Numbered from the stretch's first letter, positions 25,283-34,330 are shown. The stretch: DNA of 64,000 nucleotides from CAVPKN01 sp963832835 (GCA_963832835.1 CAWHVD010000001.1:310001-374000), one strand, 5' to 3'. Program-made: numbers and translations. Notes: generated by a model not told the origin, from the sequence alone.

Positions 25283-27157
25283 CTATTTTCTAGCCTGGTA
25301 TCGGTAAATCGCTGCTGCGATACTCACTGCTGCTAAACTGGCTATGCCAACAAAACAATAGTTCCGATTTCTTGTCCAACATAAGGCCAGACGGGTACTC
25401 CATTGATTCCGCTCTTGCTGAGTTTTTTTGGCAGCTTCTTCTTCCGTTTTAATTTTTTCTAGTAATGTTTCCCATTCTTGCTGGGTTTTTTGGATGGCTT
25501 TGTCCATTTTATCCTTTTGATTTTTTTCTAAATCTTTAAGGATCGCTTCTACAGCAATCGCAGTATTACAGAAGGTATGGTCCTCTACAATGCGCACTCC
25601 TTGTTCTCGCAAAAATGTGTGTACGCAAGAGGCTATGGCCAAAGTTGTTTTGATCGGTTGATTTCGAGAAATGAGCTCAACGAGTGTAAACCTTGGTCCA
25701 TCAAAAGTTTCTGAATATTGCCCCTGAGACTCTGGACTTCGCTGGATATAGAGCTCTTTATCCACATTGACGAAGCATAAAGCTTCGAAGGTTGTTTTAT
25801 CCTGATTAAATTGGTAGCCGAGTTTCTCACATAGCTTGTATACATATTTGAATAATTCCTTGTTAAACTCAAAACATGAAGAATAGTGCATGCCAATCCA
25901 ATCGCCAGAATCGTTGATCACAGGAGCACCAGAGCTTCCATCTGCTGTTTTGCTGAGGTAATGTAGGGTAATGGAAACCGCATGAGCTCGGTTATCTCGA
26001 AAGGCAATCCGTTTGGGTTGTGAAATTTTTTCCTTAAGGGGGTGCTGAATAATGTTAGCTCTCTTGCGTCGTTGCTTATCTTGTTTTGGCAGCGTTTCAC
26101 GAAAATCGGGATACTTTTTTGGATTTGCACGCCAAGCATCGATGCTGGATTGTCTAGTGTTAAATGCATCGAGTGCTTTTTGATAAAATTTTTTGCCGAT
26201 CCGACCCAGATTGTATAAAGTCAATAATTGGCTGGCTGTGAGCCCTCTGGTTTCAAGACGGAGGATTGCATAATCTAAGGCGGTAGAACGTACGTGGCGG
26301 TTCTCCCCCGGGCTTATGCTTGAGCAAATAACCTCTGACGCAATGTCGACAACAATCTCTGCTTGGTCGTGGTGATAAAGAAATTTTGCTTTTGCAGAGT
26401 TTAATTTACTCTCTACTAAGTAGCCATGGATCACATGTTCATTTGTCATGATAAGGGAAGGGCCAATCAAAAAACCTGTTCCATAAGCACTTTTCTTTGT
26501 TAGAGAAGGGATAGGGATCTCAATTTGACAGACAATTCCAATTTTTTTCCTCATTTGTTCGATATAGCTTTCAAACGCAGGAATCGTGCGGGAGCTTCCG
26601 CCTGTCGCCTTTTGTTGTGTCGAGAGCCCCTTCTTAAGATCAGAGGGAACGAATACATCAATAGCATATTTACTTCCTATATTGACCTCTGCCAATTCAC
26701 CAATAGACATGCCCTCTCTTAGAGGTCTCCCTTCGAAATAAAGTAAAAACTGATTTCCCGGCTTGCCAATACATTCTTCTAAATACTTTGTAATTCCGGA
26801 AGCCTTCAAGCAAGAGGGCAGGTCCTTTAGCACTTTTTCCTCATTTTTCCATATATATAAAATATCGATGCTGCGCCAATCTTTCCCAGATAACCAACTC
26901 CAGTCTCCTTTAAAATCAAGGTAGTGGTGGTTCCCCTTTTTTTCATAGTCGCCTTTTTCGTTGTGCGGTATTGAGGAGTGGAATCTTCTGATGTGGAGTG
27001 CAGGGATGTTATTGATCCAAATCTGCGAAATTTGAATATGATTATTATCTTGATCTTTGATGTAACGTAATTTTCTTTTAGCGGATTTGTCGTAAAATAG
27101 CTCTAGAGAAGCTATTGTGTCCTCTTCCTTAAACTTATAATAACGTTGAATACTCAT
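25283..27157 (-). CDS. Ubiquitin-like domain + trypsin-like serine protease + C-terminal membrane anchor
   Basis: 624 residues. Residues 1-95 are an unknown domain. Residues ~97-170 read like a ubiquitin fold: the stretch FLLYFEGRPLREGMSIGELA parallels RLIFAGKQLEDGRTLSDY of ubiquitin, and the domain ends in hydrophobic IDVFV. A V8/trypsin-like protease follows with His241 (MTNEHVIHG), Asp295 (LDYAILRL) and Ser409 (DGSSGAPV). An insertion rich in Lys/Arg (~340-390) lies between Asp and Ser. Residues ~535-590 are coiled coil, and ~599-617 form a single membrane helix with basic tail YRYQARK. It lies 12 nt downstream of the UBL/zinc gene and so is in one operon with it. The catalytic triad is seen; substrate and location are inference. 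Confidence 0.75.
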   Translation of the reverse strand: MSIQRYYKFKEEDTIASLELFYDKSAKRKLRYIKDQDNNHIQISQIWINNIPALHIRRFHSSIPHNEKGDYEKKGNHHYLDFKGDWSWLSGKDWRSIDILYIWKNEEKVLKDLPSCLKASGITKYLEECIGKPGNQFLLYFEGRPLREGMSIGELAEVNIGSKYAIDVFVPSDLKKGLSTQQKATGGSSRTIPAFESYIEQMRKKIGIVCQIEIPIPSLTKKSAYGTGFLIGPSLIMTNEHVIHGYLVESKLNSAKAKFLYHHDQAEIVVDIASEVICSSISPGENRHVRSTALDYAILRLETRGLTASQLLTLYNLGRIGKKFYQKALDAFNTRQSSIDAWRANPKKYPDFRETLPKQDKQRRKRANIIQHPLKEKISQPKRIAFRDNRAHAVSITLHYLSKTADGSSGAPVINDSGDWIGMHYSSCFEFNKELFKYVYKLCEKLGYQFNQDKTTFEALCFVNVDKELYIQRSPESQGQYSETFDGPRFTLVELISRNQPIKTTLAIASCVHTFLREQGVRIVEDHTFCNTAIAVEAILKDLEKNQKDKMDKAIQKTQQEWETLLEKIKTEEEAAKKTQQERNQWSTRLALCWTRNRNYCFVGIASLAAVSIAAAIYRYQARK

Positions 27158-27169
27158 CGACGATTCACT

Positions 27170-28189
27170 CTAAAGAAGGGTGCAGTAGTCAGGAAGAAAA
27201 CCTTGGGCTGAAGGAATGGCGGTTGTAGTGATCGTTAGATATTCCCATTGCGTCAGGTTGCTTTGGTGATTCTCGGTGATTTTTTTAAAGGAAAGAGCGT
27301 TATCTTTAGGAGCATTTCCGTTTAGTATCTCCTCTTTTTCTTTGCCCACTTCCAGGCCGGTAATAGTGTAGTGGCAGTTCCAAAAGATACAACTCGTGAC
27401 CCCTTCTAGTTTTTTTCCACAATCTTTTACAGGACATTTGGCTTTGGCACGCACCATATGCATAGAAAAAGCACCGACTCCTAGAGGATCACAAACCCAG
27501 TTGCCGAAGGCAGTACATTTGGAGTTCAGACATTTTCCTTCAAGGTTCAGACCTGGGATAACAGTCCGCCACTGAGGAGCTCGACAATCAAAAAAGACAT
27601 TCATTTCATCTCTAAAATTGACGAACGTAAGAGAAGCCACTCCCATAGCATTTTCAAGAGATGAATGGTCTAGATTTTCCTCATGTATACGCTCCAATGG
27701 ATTATCGTCAAGGAGGATGAATAACAAAGAATCTTGGGTGATTTCACTTTGCTCTAGAGTACCTCCATCTCTTAGCGAACTTCCTATTTCAATATTGAAT
27801 ATTGTGAAATCGGACCGTTTGATTTGGTTTTCAATGAGGACACGCAGTCCCTTTATCTTAAGCAGTGGGCTTGCCGGAAAGGGATAAGAGTCGTTTTCGT
27901 AAGTAATCGGTAGAATAAAGTTCTCGAGGGATTTCAATACAAGCTGGAGCTTCCCTCCCTCTACCTTTGCGCTTAAGGAAAGATTTTCGTGTACCAGCTG
28001 TGCTTGGAAACCTTTGATGTACTTGGCGGGTTGAGAATTGAGGAAAACTTCTGATAGAGGAAAACGGCAGAAGACCGCTTGGACTTGTAGAGCAATCGCA
28101 TCGACTTGAATTTTTGAACCGCGAAAGTGGTAATAAACTTCGATACACCCCTCATGGGTGGTTAAAGTACGCACGCTACCAGGATCCAC
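27170..28189 (-). CDS. CS-like + ubiquitin-like + Cys-rich zinc-type domain protein
   Basis: 339 residues from GTG 28189 (GGAG eight nt upstream). Residues ~10-90 resemble a CS/p23 co-chaperone fold (IEVYYHFRG, then LSAKVEGGKLQLVLKSLE). Residues ~88-160 resemble ubiquitin (VLIENQIK, then SLRDGGTLEQSEI and LLFILL). Residues ~205-280 form a Cys-rich domain with C220, C225, C252, C257, C267 and C272 (GLNLEGKCLNSKC, KCPVKDCG, CIFWNC), probably zinc-binding. I recall a similar GLN-EG-C-N--C module beside ubiquitin domains in protist proteins, but cannot verify it here. The same Cys-rich module, in shorter form, ends the divergent protease gene at 28303. No enzyme motif is seen; an adaptor role is inferred. 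Confidence 0.65.
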   Translation of the reverse strand: MDPGSVRTLTTHEGCIEVYYHFRGSKIQVDAIALQVQAVFCRFPLSEVFLNSQPAKYIKGFQAQLVHENLSLSAKVEGGKLQLVLKSLENFILPITYENDSYPFPASPLLKIKGLRVLIENQIKRSDFTIFNIEIGSSLRDGGTLEQSEITQDSLLFILLDDNPLERIHEENLDHSSLENAMGVASLTFVNFRDEMNVFFDCRAPQWRTVIPGLNLEGKCLNSKCTAFGNWVCDPLGVGAFSMHMVRAKAKCPVKDCGKKLEGVTSCIFWNCHYTITGLEVGKEKEEILNGNAPKDNALSFKKITENHQSNLTQWEYLTITTTAIPSAQGFLPDYCTLL

Positions 28190-28302
28190 TCTGACTCCGT
28201 TTTTAGTGTAGGCAAGAACTGAGGATTTTAAATGAGTTGAGTTAAATGTAAAGTTGAATTTATGGTATCTTGAAGAATTTTAAAGATAAGGCTTTATATT
28301 CA

Positions 28303-29583
28303 ATGGCATGCAATAAAGTCCTGTATGATGGTGAGGATAGTCGGCACAATATCTACGCGGTGACTGGCGCAAACGAAGTCAGGATCAAATCCCAGGCAGC
28401 AAGTGTTGCCTGTTTTGTTTCTAAAAAACACTTAAGTGAAAATTCCTTATTCACCGGATTTGCTATAAATCCTGAAGTAAAAAATTTAAGCTCTTGGATT
28501 CAAGGGAAATATAAACATCCTCTTGGAGAGAACGAGCCATTTGGTAAGGAGAAGGTGCTGGGGTTTGGCACAGGTTTTTTAGTCACTGAGAATACCCTTT
28601 TGACAGTCGCTCACAATATTACCCAAGAAAATGCACCTGACCAAGTAGATCATGTGAGAATGACAGATGCCTATATAGTTTTTGATTACTATATGGAAGA
28701 TAGTGATCACTGTAAGGAGGCTTTTGAAAAGAGTCAGGTCTATACCATCAAAAAGGTTTTGGACCACGCCTATTTAAGGGGCCAGTCTTGGGAAGATTGG
28801 GCGCTTGTAAAATTAGATCGGAAAGTTGAGGGAAGAAAGCCGCTTACAATCAGTCATAGGCAAGTGCAGAACAGTGTGGAGTTATATATGTTGGGTTACC
28901 CCAATGGCCTTCCTATGAAATTTACGGATTGCGCTACCATTATGAATAATACGCCTTTAACTTATTTTGAATGTAAAGTAGATGCATTTGGGGGAAATTC
29001 TGGAAGCCCGCTTTGTCGAATAGATAATGGTGAAGTAGTAGGTATCTTAGGCGAAGGTAATGAAGACTATGAGCAGGTGTCTAATTATAAAGGTCGAGGT
29101 CAAACAAGGTGGGTGCCCAATCGAGCCAAGGCAACGGATATTAAAGAGTATGAAAAATGCCAGCGTACCAGCAAACTGATGTTTGTGAAAGACTATCTTG
29201 CCTGCTGGTCAAGTGGATTTAAGCTACGGACAATCGATCATCCTATCTCTATGAGTTCTCCCGGTTTTTATGTTTTAGGAGAATGTATGAATTCTGCATG
29301 CACTGCTTTGAATCAACCTATTTGGAGGCTGCGTGGCACACAAGGCACTTTTCAATGGGAGGATGTTCTGCATCGCTCTTTATGTTCTGCGTGCAACATT
29401 GGGAAAATAAAGGTCACCGATGCTGCTATCTACAAATCTCGCTATACAATTGAGGGAGAACTGATCACACCGAAGGCAGCGACTATCCGTAAAGCAAATA
29501 CGGCAGCGCAAAAACTCAAAACACTCGACCAAGGCTCTCCATTTCAGTGGACGTATCTAAAAATTGAGGTCACTCAACTTTAA
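28303..29583 (+). CDS. Trypsin-like serine protease with C-terminal Cys-rich domain
   Basis: 426 residues from ATG 28303; an in-frame TTG at 28270 would add 11 residues, but neither has a strong ribosome site. The protease domain (residues ~85-260) has His104 (LTVAHNI), Asp165 (EDWALVKLD) and Ser233 (FGGNSGSPL), a complete V8/trypsin-type triad. Residues ~315-390 carry C328, C333, C361 and C364 (VLGECMNSAC, LCSAC) with the same layout as the Cys-rich domain of the divergent gene at 27170-28189, and both proteins end in a similar WTYL/WEYL-K/T-I strand. Divergently transcribed from the UBL pair across ~113 nt. No signal peptide or membrane helix. Confidence 0.72.
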   Translation: MACNKVLYDGEDSRHNIYAVTGANEVRIKSQAASVACFVSKKHLSENSLFTGFAINPEVKNLSSWIQGKYKHPLGENEPFGKEKVLGFGTGFLVTENTLLTVAHNITQENAPDQVDHVRMTDAYIVFDYYMEDSDHCKEAFEKSQVYTIKKVLDHAYLRGQSWEDWALVKLDRKVEGRKPLTISHRQVQNSVELYMLGYPNGLPMKFTDCATIMNNTPLTYFECKVDAFGGNSGSPLCRIDNGEVVGILGEGNEDYEQVSNYKGRGQTRWVPNRAKATDIKEYEKCQRTSKLMFVKDYLACWSSGFKLRTIDHPISMSSPGFYVLGECMNSACTALNQPIWRLRGTQGTFQWEDVLHRSLCSACNIGKIKVTDAAIYKSRYTIEGELITPKAATIRKANTAAQKLKTLDQGSPFQWTYLKIEVTQL

Positions 29584-29603
29584 GCTTTTAAGTAGGGGGT
29601 TAT

Positions 29604-29677
29604 ACCATTTCCAGAAAATAAAGCCATGAAGTGGTACTGGGTAACATGACAGATTTGGATGATCGTTTCGAAGCCTA
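29604..29677. repeat. 74-bp dispersed repeat, copy 2
   Basis: Matches the reverse complement of 13989-14062 at about 72 of 74 positions. Lies between the protease gene and the end of pgeF. A 96-codon plus-strand frame begins inside it but runs antisense to pgeF and is not credited. Confidence 0.8.
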
Positions 29678-29729
29678 TGTTTTTGCGCCTAAGCGAGAAA
29701 GGATCGTTCAAAAATGGCGTGTATTACTT

Positions 29730-30491
29730 TTATGGTTTGAGGCAGGCTATGGTGGCGTGACGTCCGCTAGCTTTGACTCGTCTGTAGGAGAAATAATCTT
29801 GAGGGTTGGAAAACGTGCAGATTTCGGCAATTTCAACGTGATGGGGCAGTATACCACATTCGGCAAGCTGCCATCGGGAAATGGCCCACAAATCAAAATA
29901 GGAGGGCTTGATCTGAAATGAGTGAAAAGAAGGTGGGAGTTCGGTCAGGTAATGGATAAATTCGGAGGCAGTTGGGCCAAGGCTGGGAGAAATACCCACT
30001 AATAGATCCTCTGGATTAGAACCATAAAGTGTGCGCATGGTTGCAACGGTTTCGTGGTAGATATTCTGGACGTTCCCTCTCCAGCCGCAGTGGATGGTGG
30101 AAAGAGCATGGTGGATGGGATCGTAGAAGATAGCTGCCTGGCAATCAGCATGAAGAATCGATAGGCTCAGACCAGGTTTGTTTGTTGTGAGCCCGTCACC
30201 CTCTTCTTGTGGACCCTCTTCTTTTTGGTCAGGGGCGGCCGGAACGATGCGTATACCGTGTTTTTGCCAAAGGCTGCAGTACTCATTTACGTTTAGGGCA
30301 GCTAAAGCTCGACGTCTGTTTTCAGCGATATTTTCGGTAAGCTCTCCTTGACAGCGTCCAAAATTGAGGGAAGCAAAATCAGCCAAGCTCACTCCACCAT
30401 GCCGAAGAAAAATGCCGTGAACCAACCCAGGATATTCTGTGAAAAGATTGAATGTGAGCCAGGCAACTGTTCCGTTCGTATGACGCTGCAT
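29730..30491 (-). CDS. pgeF: PgeF/YfiH (laccase-domain) purine nucleosidase-type protein
   Basis: 253 residues from ATG 30491 (MQRHTNGTVAWLTF). The longer frame to 30659 would run through the terminator and into the translocator gene. Family motifs: FLRHGGVS, SLNFG, the metal-binding LHADCQAAIF with its cysteine, and IHCGWRGNVQNI. YfiH proteins act on purine nucleosides or correct peptidoglycan precursor errors (PgeF in E. coli). Start follows directly after the terminator of the type III operon, so it probably has its own promoter or relies on read-through. Confidence 0.85.
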   Translation of the reverse strand: MQRHTNGTVAWLTFNLFTEYPGLVHGIFLRHGGVSLADFASLNFGRCQGELTENIAENRRRALAALNVNEYCSLWQKHGIRIVPAAPDQKEEGPQEEGDGLTTNKPGLSLSILHADCQAAIFYDPIHHALSTIHCGWRGNVQNIYHETVATMRTLYGSNPEDLLVGISPSLGPTASEFIHYLTELPPSFHSFQIKPSYFDLWAISRWQLAECGILPHHVEIAEICTFSNPQDYFSYRRVKASGRHATIACLKP

Positions 30492-30500
30492 AGGATGTAT

Positions 30501-30549
30501 AGTATCAAAAAGACACAAAAACCTCTCCAGGTATGGAGAAGTTTTTGTG
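30501..30549 (-). terminator. Rho-independent terminator of the translocator operon
   Basis: CACAAAAAC at 30514-30522 pairs perfectly with GTTTTTGTG at 30541-30549. A second inner stem CTCC/GGAG closes the loop. On the minus strand the hairpin is followed by TCTTTTTGAT. It lies 20 nt after the stop codon of the last copD-like gene. Confidence 0.75.
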
Positions 30550-30568
30550 CGTGGAGAGGGGGTAGTTG

Positions 30569-31570
30569 TTATCCGCGGAACATCGAGGTGGCAGACTGGG
30601 AGATGGAGTTCGTCGCTTGTTGTAAGAGATTCATGGCAGATGTCAGGTTCTGGCCGCACCCTTGTCTAAACTCTTCCATCTTGCTGAAATTCTGTCCGAA
30701 AAAGCCGGAAAAGACTTGGATGGATTGTCCTGTGGAGGCTGCCATTCTTTGAATACCCTGGAAAGATTGTTGCTGGTCGTGGAATTTGGCATCAGTAACA
30801 TCGACTATAATCTTAGTGAACCCAGAAGCTTTTTTTGCCGCATCCGATGCACCATCTACAGTATCGTAAGCCCATTTTCCTGCTAATGCAGCTTTACTTT
30901 TAGTGCATTCCCAAGCTTTCCCAAAATCCCATGAATCATTTTTTTCAAGAGTTTGGTTTTCCCTAGTAGAAAGAGAGTTGGCCTCATCCGGGTTTTCCTC
31001 GCCATATTCGATCGCAGGATCTTTTGATGCTGACTTAGGCTCTGTGTATGCCGTATACGCTTCCTTAGCTAAGGAGCCCCCAGCGCCCATTCCAATAGTC
31101 ATTCCATTTGCACTCTTGAGTTCAGAGTCGGTTAAGGTAGCAATCGATTGAGCTGTGAACTGAGCTTGAACTGCCTTCCCGGCAAGCGGAGCTAGCTCTG
31201 TTTGCATCCGCATGCTCATAGTTGCCATTTTCCACATATCGCTCCAAAAATTAGAGTCTTTCTTGCCTTGAAGTAGCAAGATGGCTCCCATCAAAGCGAG
31301 AAGGCTCTCATCGCCTTGGCTAGCTCCTTGATAAATTTTCGAAGCTCCGCTTGGTCTAGGAAGACTGGGTTGCCCATCCGTGCTTAATCGTGCTAAGTTC
31401 AGCGCTTGTTTGCAGGCAGAAGCGGCGGGGACAACTACGTCTGTATCGATGGCCGGCTTGCCCACTACGCGGTGCGACTGGGCAATTTCTGCCTGTCCAC
31501 GTTTGGTAGCCTGCGCTGTGCTATAATGATCGGTCATCTGCCTTGTTTGATTGTCTACAGAAGTACTCAT
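30569..31570 (-). CDS. Type III secretion translocator, CopD-like (second copy)
   Basis: 333 residues. Shares its ends with the next upstream gene: the N-terminal region RGQAEIA-S-R-VG, the middle ALMGAILLLQGKKDSNFWSD, and the C-terminus FSKMEEFRQG...NLLQQATNSISQ..TSMFRG. Place and order (chaperone, CopB-like, CopD-like, CopD-like) match the chlamydial CT576-CT579 locus, where CopD is a minor translocator of the type III apparatus. The middle region has lost much hydrophobicity compared with its paralogue and carries an acidic insertion (~180-215). The two copies may form different pores or one may be an effector; that is inference. Confidence 0.75.
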   Translation of the reverse strand: MSTSVDNQTRQMTDHYSTAQATKRGQAEIAQSHRVVGKPAIDTDVVVPAASACKQALNLARLSTDGQPSLPRPSGASKIYQGASQGDESLLALMGAILLLQGKKDSNFWSDMWKMATMSMRMQTELAPLAGKAVQAQFTAQSIATLTDSELKSANGMTIGMGAGGSLAKEAYTAYTEPKSASKDPAIEYGEENPDEANSLSTRENQTLEKNDSWDFGKAWECTKSKAALAGKWAYDTVDGASDAAKKASGFTKIIVDVTDAKFHDQQQSFQGIQRMAASTGQSIQVFSGFFGQNFSKMEEFRQGCGQNLTSAMNLLQQATNSISQSATSMFRG

Positions 31571-31605
31571 GTTTTTTATAACCTTTATTTATTAAGTTTT
31601 TATAA

Positions 31606-32661
31606 TTAACCGCGGAACATTGAGGTGGTGGTCTGTGTAATGGTATTAGCAGCTTGTTGCAAGATATTCATGGCGTTATCGATGTTCTGGGAGCTTCCCT
31701 GTCTCAATTCTTCCATCCGGCTAAAGTCCTGGCTGTAAAACTGGGAGTACATTTGCCCCTCTTGCGAAGCGGCAGCCTTTTCCCCCTCCAGTTTTTGAGC
31801 TGCAGCCTGGATTTTCATGTATTGTGAGCCGTTCATTCCAGTGCCAAATTGGGAAATCATCCCGGTCAACTGAGACACTAGCAAACCTCTTTGCATGAAG
31901 CTGACTGCTGCCTTAAGTGCAGGCATAGCCTTCCCTTTAAAATTACCCAATTCCTTCTCAAGGCGGGATTGATTTGTCTCTGAATTGTTCGTCACCTCTG
32001 CAGCATCGTTATCTAACTCGGTAGGCTCCTGTTTGGGTTGAGAAATCTCCTCCATCTCAAATTCGGTACCATCATCTGTAGGTCCCACATCTTCAAGAGC
32101 ATCGCTGTATTCCATAGCACCAGCTGTTACCGCAGTTAAGGCAAACATCCCGAGGCTGATAAAAGCGTCATTAAAGGCTTGGTCTGCTTGGGCCATGGTA
32201 GCCTTTGACTGCTGCAGGTATTGACCCTTAATCGCATCACCCACGATTGGGGCGAAGTCGACTTGTATCTGCATGCTGTCCCCAGCCTGTTTCCATAAGG
32301 TTTGCCAGAAGTTAGAATTGGACTTAGCTTGGAGCGCAAGCACTGCACCGATAATGGAAATAAGACCTGTTTCTTGCTCACCCGCGCCATCAAAAATACT
32401 CGAGTTATAACCTGGATAGGGGAGCTGTGGCTTGCCCGCTGATCCTAGATTATTGGCAGCTGTTGCCTGTTTTCCGCCTTCAATGGCTGAAAGAATCGAG
32501 TCTAGGACCGCTACTTCACTGCCGACGGCACGGTTGCTAACAGCAATTTGTGCTTGTCCTTTTTTCTGTGTATTTTTCGATTGGGAAAGCGCAGTATTAG
32601 CCTCTTCAATCATCTGCCATGTTTCGCTGGCGATCGTTTGGTTAGAAATGGTTGTACCCAT
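31606..32661 (-). CDS. copD: Type III secretion translocator, CopD-like (first copy)
   Basis: 351 residues. N-terminal coiled region, central segment SLISIIGAVLALQAKSNSNFWQTLWKQ, hydrophobic stretch ~160-180 (FISLGMFALTAVTAGAM), acidic linker, then a second amphipathic part and the conserved end NILQQAANTITQTTTSMFRG. Corresponds by position to CT579 (CopD). Would be exported by the type III apparatus and inserted into host membrane with the CopB-like protein. 30 nt spacing from CopB-like gene; same operon. Confidence 0.78.
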   Translation of the reverse strand: MGTTISNQTIASETWQMIEEANTALSQSKNTQKKGQAQIAVSNRAVGSEVAVLDSILSAIEGGKQATAANNLGSAGKPQLPYPGYNSSIFDGAGEQETGLISIIGAVLALQAKSNSNFWQTLWKQAGDSMQIQVDFAPIVGDAIKGQYLQQSKATMAQADQAFNDAFISLGMFALTAVTAGAMEYSDALEDVGPTDDGTEFEMEEISQPKQEPTELDNDAAEVTNNSETNQSRLEKELGNFKGKAMPALKAAVSFMQRGLLVSQLTGMISQFGTGMNGSQYMKIQAAAQKLEGEKAAASQEGQMYSQFYSQDFSRMEELRQGSSQNIDNAMNILQQAANTITQTTTSMFRG

Positions 32662-32691
32662 AGTATTATGACCTCTTTTATTATATTTTAT

Positions 32692-33705
32692 TTAAACTGC
32701 GTTAGCCAATCCGTAGCTAATCCCTCTCACTGAGCTGGTGACCGCAGCGTAGGTGTCGATCACTTCGCTCGCATCTTTTGCCTCTTCGGTGACGATACCA
32801 CCCTCTCTTTGGACAAGTTGTTGGAGGAACTGCATGTACATATTATTGCGAGTCTCTACATCCAGAGCTTCCCCAACCAATTTTTGCGCTGAGGCTAAAG
32901 CTTTTAACATGGGATTAAGAACAGCATTAGAAATCCCTGATACGAGCATAGGTGATGAGAGAGCCCCCGCAATCCCCATTCTGAGAGCAAACTTGCCCCA
33001 GTTAAATGAGCTTGCTCCGCCTGCATCTGCAGCTCCCTCCTCTGCGACTACATCTGCAGAGCTATCAACAGTGGCCGTTGCAGCATCGGATACACCTTCT
33101 GCAAGGGCAGCACCTGTATCTACTGCCACACCAGTGCTTTCGGCTAATGCGATCGCCTCAGCTTCTTCAGGTAGTGCCGCCAGCGAGGCTCCTCCGGTGA
33201 CAAGAGCGCTGGCAATAGTTGCAACTAACATGAATATGCCGATCCAGAACACACTCTTGCCGAAGTACTTTTCGAAAGTGGCTAGCTTCTCCTGGAAACG
33301 TTGGATTTCTGCCGATTTTTTTTCAGCTACTTTTAGTTTGTCAATTGCTGCGCTCGTGGTAAGGAGGACCGCCTGTACCTGGGTTTGGTCGAGCTCTTGC
33401 AATCCTGCATACTCTTGAGTCTCTGTGATGATACTATTTTTCATCGCTGTGTAAGCTTTGCAAAAAGCTGCAGCAATCAACATCATATCGTTCTGAGGAA
33501 CGGTGGGTTTCGAGGGTGGTAAAGTAGGACGCCCTATCAAGGGAATACATTTTTTCACATCTGCTACGATAGCTGTCTCAACAGTGTCAACAGAGCTTAA
33601 GCCCTTCTGTGCTCTTGTTGAATGAGTTGCCATGGCCCCGGAGGTGGGCGAATAAAGGATATTACCCACATCAGTAGCGCGGGTGTCTGGAAGATAACTT
33701 GTCAT
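32692..33705 (-). CDS. copB: Type III secretion major translocator, CopB-like
   Basis: 337 residues. A polar N-terminus, coiled coil ~115-150, a strong hydrophobic helix (VFWIGIFMLVATIASALVTGGASLAAL, about residues 149-175), an Ala/Val/Glu-rich spacer and a second hydrophobic stretch (~235-260) form the two-helix hairpin typical of YopB/CopB translocators. Placed directly after the SycD-type chaperone gene. A near-consensus promoter sits immediately upstream in addition to the operon promoter. CT578 counterpart by gene order. Confidence 0.8.
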   Translation of the reverse strand: MTSYLPDTRATDVGNILYSPTSGAMATHSTRAQKGLSSVDTVETAIVADVKKCIPLIGRPTLPPSKPTVPQNDMMLIAAAFCKAYTAMKNSIITETQEYAGLQELDQTQVQAVLLTTSAAIDKLKVAEKKSAEIQRFQEKLATFEKYFGKSVFWIGIFMLVATIASALVTGGASLAALPEEAEAIALAESTGVAVDTGAALAEGVSDAATATVDSSADVVAEEGAADAGGASSFNWGKFALRMGIAGALSSPMLVSGISNAVLNPMLKALASAQKLVGEALDVETRNNMYMQFLQQLVQREGGIVTEEAKDASEVIDTYAAVTSSVRGISYGLANAV

Positions 33706-33756
33706 ATTATGCCCTGTTTTATTAAGTTTTGTTTATTTTTATTGTGATTTCTAAAC

Positions 33757-33785
33757 ATTATATCAAAATTCCTATAAGAATTCAA
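33757..33785 (-). promoter_or_regulatory. Sigma70/66-type promoter for copB
   Basis: On the minus strand TTGAAT (33780-33785), exactly 17 bp spacing, then TATAAT (33757-33762), about 50 nt upstream of the copB ATG. The -35 lies just beyond the end of the chaperone gene. Would allow more CopB/CopD than chaperone. Confidence 0.6.
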
Positions 33786-33786
33786 T

Positions 33787-34299
33787 TTATTTCTTACCTT
33801 TTAAGGATTCTGCAATTAGGGTGCATCGCTGTGAAAGCTCTGCGTATTCTGGTTTATCCTCGCAAATCGTGACGGTGACCTGGGCAAACTCAAGAGCTTC
33901 TTCATGAAGACCTTGTTTCAGGAAGCAGTCTGTCACATAATAAGCTGGTACAGGGTTGCTAGGTTCGATGGTAAGCGCAATATAAAAACCCAGTGCTGCT
34001 TGCTCATAGGATTTACATTGGTGAAAACAAGCTGCTAGACCCAGTATATATTTATAGGTGTTAGGAGAGGAGCCAGATAAGAATTGAAATAAAGCGGCCC
34101 CTTCTTCGTACTTTCCTTGATTATAATAGGTGTAGGCTAGGTGGTAGATCTCTTCTAACACTTGGTCTGAGATGCCAGTCGCTTCCCTCAAGGTCATGCC
34201 AGGATTTTCTTCCATTTTGCTTAAGACCTTGCGAGCGATATTTTCAGCCTCTTCTTTATCCATAAGGTTAAGATCTTTAGGTTTTTTATGATTAGACAT
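33787..34299 (-). CDS. scc2: Type III secretion chaperone, SycD/LcrH family
   Basis: 170 residues with three TPR-like helical pairs (EIYHLAYTYYNQGKYEEGAALFQFL, then KYILGLAACFHQCKSYEQAALGFYIAL, then PVPAYYVTDCFLKQGLHEEALEFA). This is the class II chaperone layout of SycD/LcrH/IpgC, including tyrosines in the groove. It keeps CopB and CopD soluble before export. The CT576 counterpart by position. ATG 34299 has AAGGAG at ideal spacing and a good promoter upstream; first gene of the scc2-copB-copD-copD operon. Confidence 0.85.
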   Translation of the reverse strand: MSNHKKPKDLNLMDKEEAENIARKVLSKMEENPGMTLREATGISDQVLEEIYHLAYTYYNQGKYEEGAALFQFLSGSSPNTYKYILGLAACFHQCKSYEQAALGFYIALTIEPSNPVPAYYVTDCFLKQGLHEEALEFAQVTVTICEDKPEYAELSQRCTLIAESLKGKK

Positions 34300-34330
34300 T
34301 CTGGCTCCTTGGAAATTAATTTATTTAAGT

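Noticed and set aside
29631..29921. 96-codon plus-strand frame
   Set aside because: Starts inside the 74-bp repeat and runs antisense to pgeF, which has clear family motifs.
30492..30659. N-terminal extension of pgeF to 30659
   Set aside because: Would read through the operon terminator hairpin and into the copD-like gene; the YfiH fold starts at the later ATG.
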